DNA from: a bacterium
GTDB lineage: Bacteria; Desulfobacterota; S145-22
Direction of reading: 5' to 3'
DNA length: 9,262 bases
Assembly (NCBI GenBank): GCA_027073795.1
Contig: JALTEW010000153.1
Coordinates: forward strand, 1 to 9,262
Position numbers and translations under genes: made by a program. The notes beneath the pieces are model-generated. The model made no database searches and had not been told where the DNA came from. It was given only the letters and a program-made list of their open reading frames with translations. Positions 6,552 to 9,262 of the stretch are shown in pieces (the stretch's first letter is position 1; each line of letters starts with the position of its first letter).

Positions 6552-8558
6552 ATGAGGTACGCAGAGACAGGGTATAATTTAGAAATTGATCTAACTCGGG
6601 GAAATATTGAGAAGGTCGCAACCGACCCAAGAGACACCGAACTTTATCTGGGGGGTCTGGGTACGAATGCCAAGATATTATGGGACAGGGTTCCCCCTGA
6701 GGTTGAACCCTTTTCTCCTGATAATCTGCTGATATTCAGCACGGGCCTTTTATGTGGCACACCTGCTACGGGTGCGAATCGTACCGTTATTTCCACCATT
6801 TCTCCCCAGACACTGTTGATGGCCTTTTCAATGATGGGGGGGTTTTTTGCACCTGAATTAAAATATGCCGGTTATGACAAGATAATTTTGAGGGGGAAAT
6901 CTCCCAATCTGGTTTACTTGTGGATAAACAATGACAAAGTAGAAATACGGGATGCCCGTCACCTTCAGGGGAAAGGTGCGCTTGAGACTGCAGCGCTTAT
7001 TCGTGAGGAGTTGAAGGAACCGAAGGCCCAGGTGGCTGCGATTGGTCTGGCCGGTGAAAACAGGGTTTATTACGCCTCCATCGAGCAAGGTAGGTCCAGC
7101 GCCAGCCGACTGGGGGTGGGAGCTGTTATGGGAGACAAAGGGCTAAAAGCGATAGCTGTTCGTGGAACAAAGGACATCTATATCGCCCGACCGGATGAAT
7201 TTATGGAGCTTTGCAACGAAGTGCTGGAATATATACAAATCCGAGCTGACAATCCAATTAGAGGGGTGCCGCCCATTATAGCCGGGATTGGGTCACCGCA
7301 GGAGATGGCAATATATGATGAGGAATGGCACACTACTAATTTCGCTTGGGGAAATGCCCGCTATCGTAGAAAGGATTTTTGGACCGAGGAAGTGGAAAAG
7401 AAGTGGAGGGAAACCCAAGAAAGTGTGATAACGCGGCAAATCAGTTGTTATAACTGTCCTATGAAATGTGGGGCGATAATTAACTATCCAGGGCTTCCAA
7501 CATACATGATGAAATGCTACTCGAAACTTACCTATGCAATGGCGTCTATGACAGACCTGGATTTTGATTTTAGAATTGCCCAGCGTGCTACGGAGTATGG
7601 GGTAGATGCATTCTCAACCCCGCAAACTATGGCCTTCGCTGTTGAGCTTTATGAAGCCGGCATTTTGACTGACGAGGACATGCCGGGATTTCCGTCCGAT
7701 AACGAGGAGAGATTTTACTGGTTACTTGACAAAATTGTCCGGCGGGAAGGGATAGGGGATGTTCTAGCTAATGGTACATATTGGGCGGCTCAACATATTG
7801 GTAAGGGTGCAGAAGCATATGCTCATAATACGATTAAGAAACATGAACAACTGCCTCTCAAGCTGGGAATGCTAAATCCCGTTTATTTCCTTATGTATTC
7901 TACCGGTGAGAAGATAAACATTACACAAATTGAAGGGCAATTCCCGCAAGCTCCTTTTCCTAAGAGAGAGCAGAGGGAGGAGTTTGTAAAGGATTGGATC
8001 CAGGTTCCCGATGAAAAGTTTAAGCAATATTTTCTGGACTGGGAGCCGCGCGGAGAAAACTCAAATCCCTATTACCCAACTCCTGAAATAGCTTCTGAAA
8101 TTGTCGACTGGCAGGAGAGAATGCATTACATTGATGATACCCTCGGGATGTGTGCTGGGTTGTCATCATTCCCCCTGAAGCCTCCATACCATATACACAA
8201 TTACCCGAAATTTGTTTCATCAGGAACCGGGATCGATATGGACGAAGCCGGGTTAACGGAAGTAGCCAGAAGGAACCGAAATTTAGTTAGAGCTGTTAAT
8301 ATAAGAAGAGGTATGAGAAAGCAAGATGAAAAGCCACCACAGGACCATTGGAAGAAAAGATTCCCTGATCTGGAAGCCAAGTTGCTTGAAACGTATTATG
8401 AATTTAAGGGGTGGAATCGTGAAGGTATTCCTACCAAAGAGACCTTGGAGAAACTGGGTTTGGGTTATGTGAGTGAAGATTTCCTGAAAAGAGGGATCTT
8501 GACAGATAATGAGGGGACTCCTTCTAAAGAGGCATCGGCTGAAAAAGAGAAGAAATAA
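6552..8558 (+). CDS. bamB: BamB-like tungsten-dependent class II benzoyl-CoA reductase subunit (AOR family)
   Basis: Belongs to the aldehyde:ferredoxin oxidoreductase family and most resembles BamB, the active-site subunit that reduces benzoyl-CoA to cyclohexa-1,5-diene-1-carboxyl-CoA without ATP. The 668 residues fit BamB (about 650). YLGGLGTNAKILWDRVPP (32-49) and the long N-terminal domain are typical of the tungstopterin-binding fold. C299, C302 and C306 (CYNCPMKC) plus C534 in DTLGMC (529-534) are the four expected [4Fe-4S] ligands. C322 coincides with the tungsten-ligating Cys322 I recall from Geobacter metallireducens BamB; E251, E257 and H260 (proposed proton donor) also align by number, while residue 255 is Tyr. 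A strong GAGGGG (6542-6547) stands 4 bases before the ATG. The bamC-like gene follows 20 bases later. A paralogue acting on a related aryl- or alicyclic-CoA, or another AOR-family enzyme, cannot be excluded. The C-terminus is a charged Lys/Glu tail. Confidence 0.85.
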   Translation: MRYAETGYNLEIDLTRGNIEKVATDPRDTELYLGGLGTNAKILWDRVPPEVEPFSPDNLLIFSTGLLCGTPATGANRTVISTISPQTLLMAFSMMGGFFAPELKYAGYDKIILRGKSPNLVYLWINNDKVEIRDARHLQGKGALETAALIREELKEPKAQVAAIGLAGENRVYYASIEQGRSSASRLGVGAVMGDKGLKAIAVRGTKDIYIARPDEFMELCNEVLEYIQIRADNPIRGVPPIIAGIGSPQEMAIYDEEWHTTNFAWGNARYRRKDFWTEEVEKKWRETQESVITRQISCYNCPMKCGAIINYPGLPTYMMKCYSKLTYAMASMTDLDFDFRIAQRATEYGVDAFSTPQTMAFAVELYEAGILTDEDMPGFPSDNEERFYWLLDKIVRREGIGDVLANGTYWAAQHIGKGAEAYAHNTIKKHEQLPLKLGMLNPVYFLMYSTGEKINITQIEGQFPQAPFPKREQREEFVKDWIQVPDEKFKQYFLDWEPRGENSNPYYPTPEIASEIVDWQERMHYIDDTLGMCAGLSSFPLKPPYHIHNYPKFVSSGTGIDMDEAGLTEVARRNRNLVRAVNIRRGMRKQDEKPPQDHWKKRFPDLEAKLLETYYEFKGWNREGIPTKETLEKLGLGYVSEDFLKRGILTDNEGTPSKEASAEKEKK

Positions 8559-8563
8559 GGTGT

Positions 8564-8571
8564 AGGGAGTG
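8564..8571 (+). promoter_or_regulatory. Ribosome binding site of the bamC-like gene
   Basis: AGGGAGTG ends 7 bases before the ATG at 8579 and lies in the 20-base gap after the bamB-like stop. It supports this start and tight co-expression of the two subunits. Confidence 0.65.
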
Positions 8572-8578
8572 AAACACG

Positions 8579-9127
8579 ATGGGTGAGAAAAAAACGAAGA
8601 TAGTTAAAACAATCAAGGTGGATGTGGATAAATGCAATGGCTGTCGGGCGTGTGAACTGATCTGTGCAGCATTTCACGCTGAGCCGAAATATAGTAGTAT
8701 CAACCCGGCAAGGTCTCGGATTCAGGTAATTTTTGATCCAATAAATGACATTTATGTCCCGGTACTTGCCGGCGAGTACACACCAGCTGAATGTGCGGGC
8801 AGAAACAAATACACGATCGACGGAAAGGAATACGACGAGTGTGCCTTTTGCAGGGCCTCCTGCCCATCGAGGAATCTTTTTAAGGAACCCGATTCAGGTC
8901 TTCCCCTTAAGTGCGATATGTGTGAATCTGACCCCCCGTTAGAGGAACCTAAGTGTGTGGAGGTATGTCTGGTGGATGCCCTGACTTACGAAGAAAGGGA
9001 AGAAGAAGTCGAAGAAGAAGTGCAACTAAATGAGATGGAAATCGGGTTGGAATCACTGGTAGACAAATATGGGCTGGACAAGATAATGGAGGCTGTTGCC
9101 CGGCTGGCAGCGTCAGAGAAGGAATGA
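8579..9127 (+). CDS. bamC: BamC-like iron-sulfur electron-transfer subunit
   Basis: A 182-residue ferredoxin-like protein matching BamC, which binds BamB and carries electrons between the tungsten subunit and the rest of the benzoyl-CoA reductase complex. Twelve cysteines are visible: 19, 22, 25, 29 (CNGCRACELIC); 72 (ECAGR); 88, 91, 95 (CAFCRASC); 112, 115 (CDMC); and 126, 130. This is the number needed for three [4Fe-4S] clusters, as known for BamC. By the usual pattern in these proteins, 19/22/25 with 130 and 29 with 112/115/126 would hold two clusters and 72/88/91/95 the third. The segment FHAEPKYSSINPARSRI after the first motif is typical of DMSO-reductase-type electron-transfer subunits. 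Residues 138-148 are almost entirely Glu (EEREEEVEEEV), an acidic linker to a helical C-terminus. No signal peptide or membrane segment is seen, so the complex is cytoplasmic. Confidence 0.88.
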   Translation: MGEKKTKIVKTIKVDVDKCNGCRACELICAAFHAEPKYSSINPARSRIQVIFDPINDIYVPVLAGEYTPAECAGRNKYTIDGKEYDECAFCRASCPSRNLFKEPDSGLPLKCDMCESDPPLEEPKCVEVCLVDALTYEEREEEVEEEVQLNEMEIGLESLVDKYGLDKIMEAVARLAASEKE

Positions 9128-9162
9128 AACACTAAAGAAAAAAAAGAGGATTAAAAAAGACC

Positions 9163-9262
9163 GTGGAGAATGTAGCTGACTATAAAGAAATCATAGATGC
9201 CATAAAAGAGGAAGGTGGAGACGCCTTCAAGAGATGCTATCAATGCGGGTTATGCGATACGG
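9163..9262 (+). CDS. bamD: BamD-like heterodisulfide-reductase-type iron-sulfur subunit, N-terminal 33 codons (cut by window end)
   Basis: An open frame starting at GTG runs off the right edge. It encodes MENVADYKEIIDAIKEEGGD followed by AFKRCYQCGLCDT. C25, C28 and C31 form the opening CxxCxxC of a [4Fe-4S] motif, as in HdrD/GlpC-type proteins and BamD, which follows bamBC in known clusters and links the reductase to a heterodisulfide-reductase-like module. No in-frame alternative start lies between the TAA at 9133-9135 and the GTG. AGAGGA (9145-9150) is 12 bases upstream, a slightly long spacing. The gap to the bamC-like stop is 35 bases, consistent with one operon. The assignment rests on a short stretch plus position. 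Confidence 0.7.
   Translation, partial: MENVADYKEIIDAIKEEGGDAFKRCYQCGLCDT

Noticed and set aside
9001..9025. GAAGAAGAAGTCGAAG-type repeat in the bamC-like gene as a regulatory or slippage repeat
   Set aside because: It simply encodes the Glu-rich linker; Glu-rich segments naturally give GAA/GAG runs and the frame is uninterrupted.

Overview
The window looks like a chromosomal segment from a strictly anaerobic, aromatic-compound-degrading bacterium, most likely a member of the Desulfobacterota (deltaproteobacterial sulfate reducers or syntrophs). The main reason is the right-hand operon, which encodes proteins resembling BamB, BamC and the start of BamD of the ATP-independent, tungsten-containing class II benzoyl-CoA reductase. 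That enzyme is known from obligate anaerobes such as Geobacter, Desulfosarcina-type sulfate reducers and Syntrophus. The taxonomic call is inference; no rRNA or other phylogenetic marker was compared. All genes recognised here lie on the + strand.

Left (1-1413): the C-terminal part of an RtcB RNA ligase enters from the left edge and ends with a terminator hairpin that overlaps its stop codon. A broken insertion-sequence remnant follows. It is the first ~137 residues of an IS1380-type transposase, preceded by an inverted repeat that could hide its ribosome binding site, and it stops just before the expected first catalytic aspartate. The next ~235 bases are non-coding: a GC-rich stretch resembling the end of a REP/IS200-type element, then a pyrimidine-rich tract.

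Middle (1414-5333): complete uvrB and uvrC overlap by 4 bases (ATGA) and form a translationally coupled nucleotide-excision-repair pair. UvrB has all expected helicase motifs. UvrC keeps the GIY-YIG nuclease, a four-cysteine cluster motif, the UVR domain and the RNase H-like nuclease, but its second C-terminal helix-hairpin-helix turn looks degenerate. About 400 bases without a convincing gene follow, and the sequence becomes visibly more A+T-rich from about 5580.

Right (5708-9262): a TetR-family regulator has its own promoter and a palindromic operator candidate directly upstream. Its start is ambiguous: an unsupported GTG, or an ATT with an ideal Shine-Dalgarno. Next come a near-consensus sigma70 promoter, a ~100-base leader with short direct repeats, then bamB-like, bamC-like and the first 33 codons of a bamD-like gene, closely spaced as an operon leaving the window. 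The likely logic is that the TetR protein senses an (aromatic) acyl-CoA and controls itself and the reductase operon. BamB would carry the tungstopterin active site and one [4Fe-4S] cluster, BamC three more clusters, and BamD would link to the electron-bifurcating Hdr-like part of the complex.

I see no CRISPR array, tRNA or rRNA, and no clearly novel system. The most interesting points are the TetR/Bam regulatory arrangement with its possible ATT start, an active-site-region substitution in BamB, and the altered UvrC hairpin.
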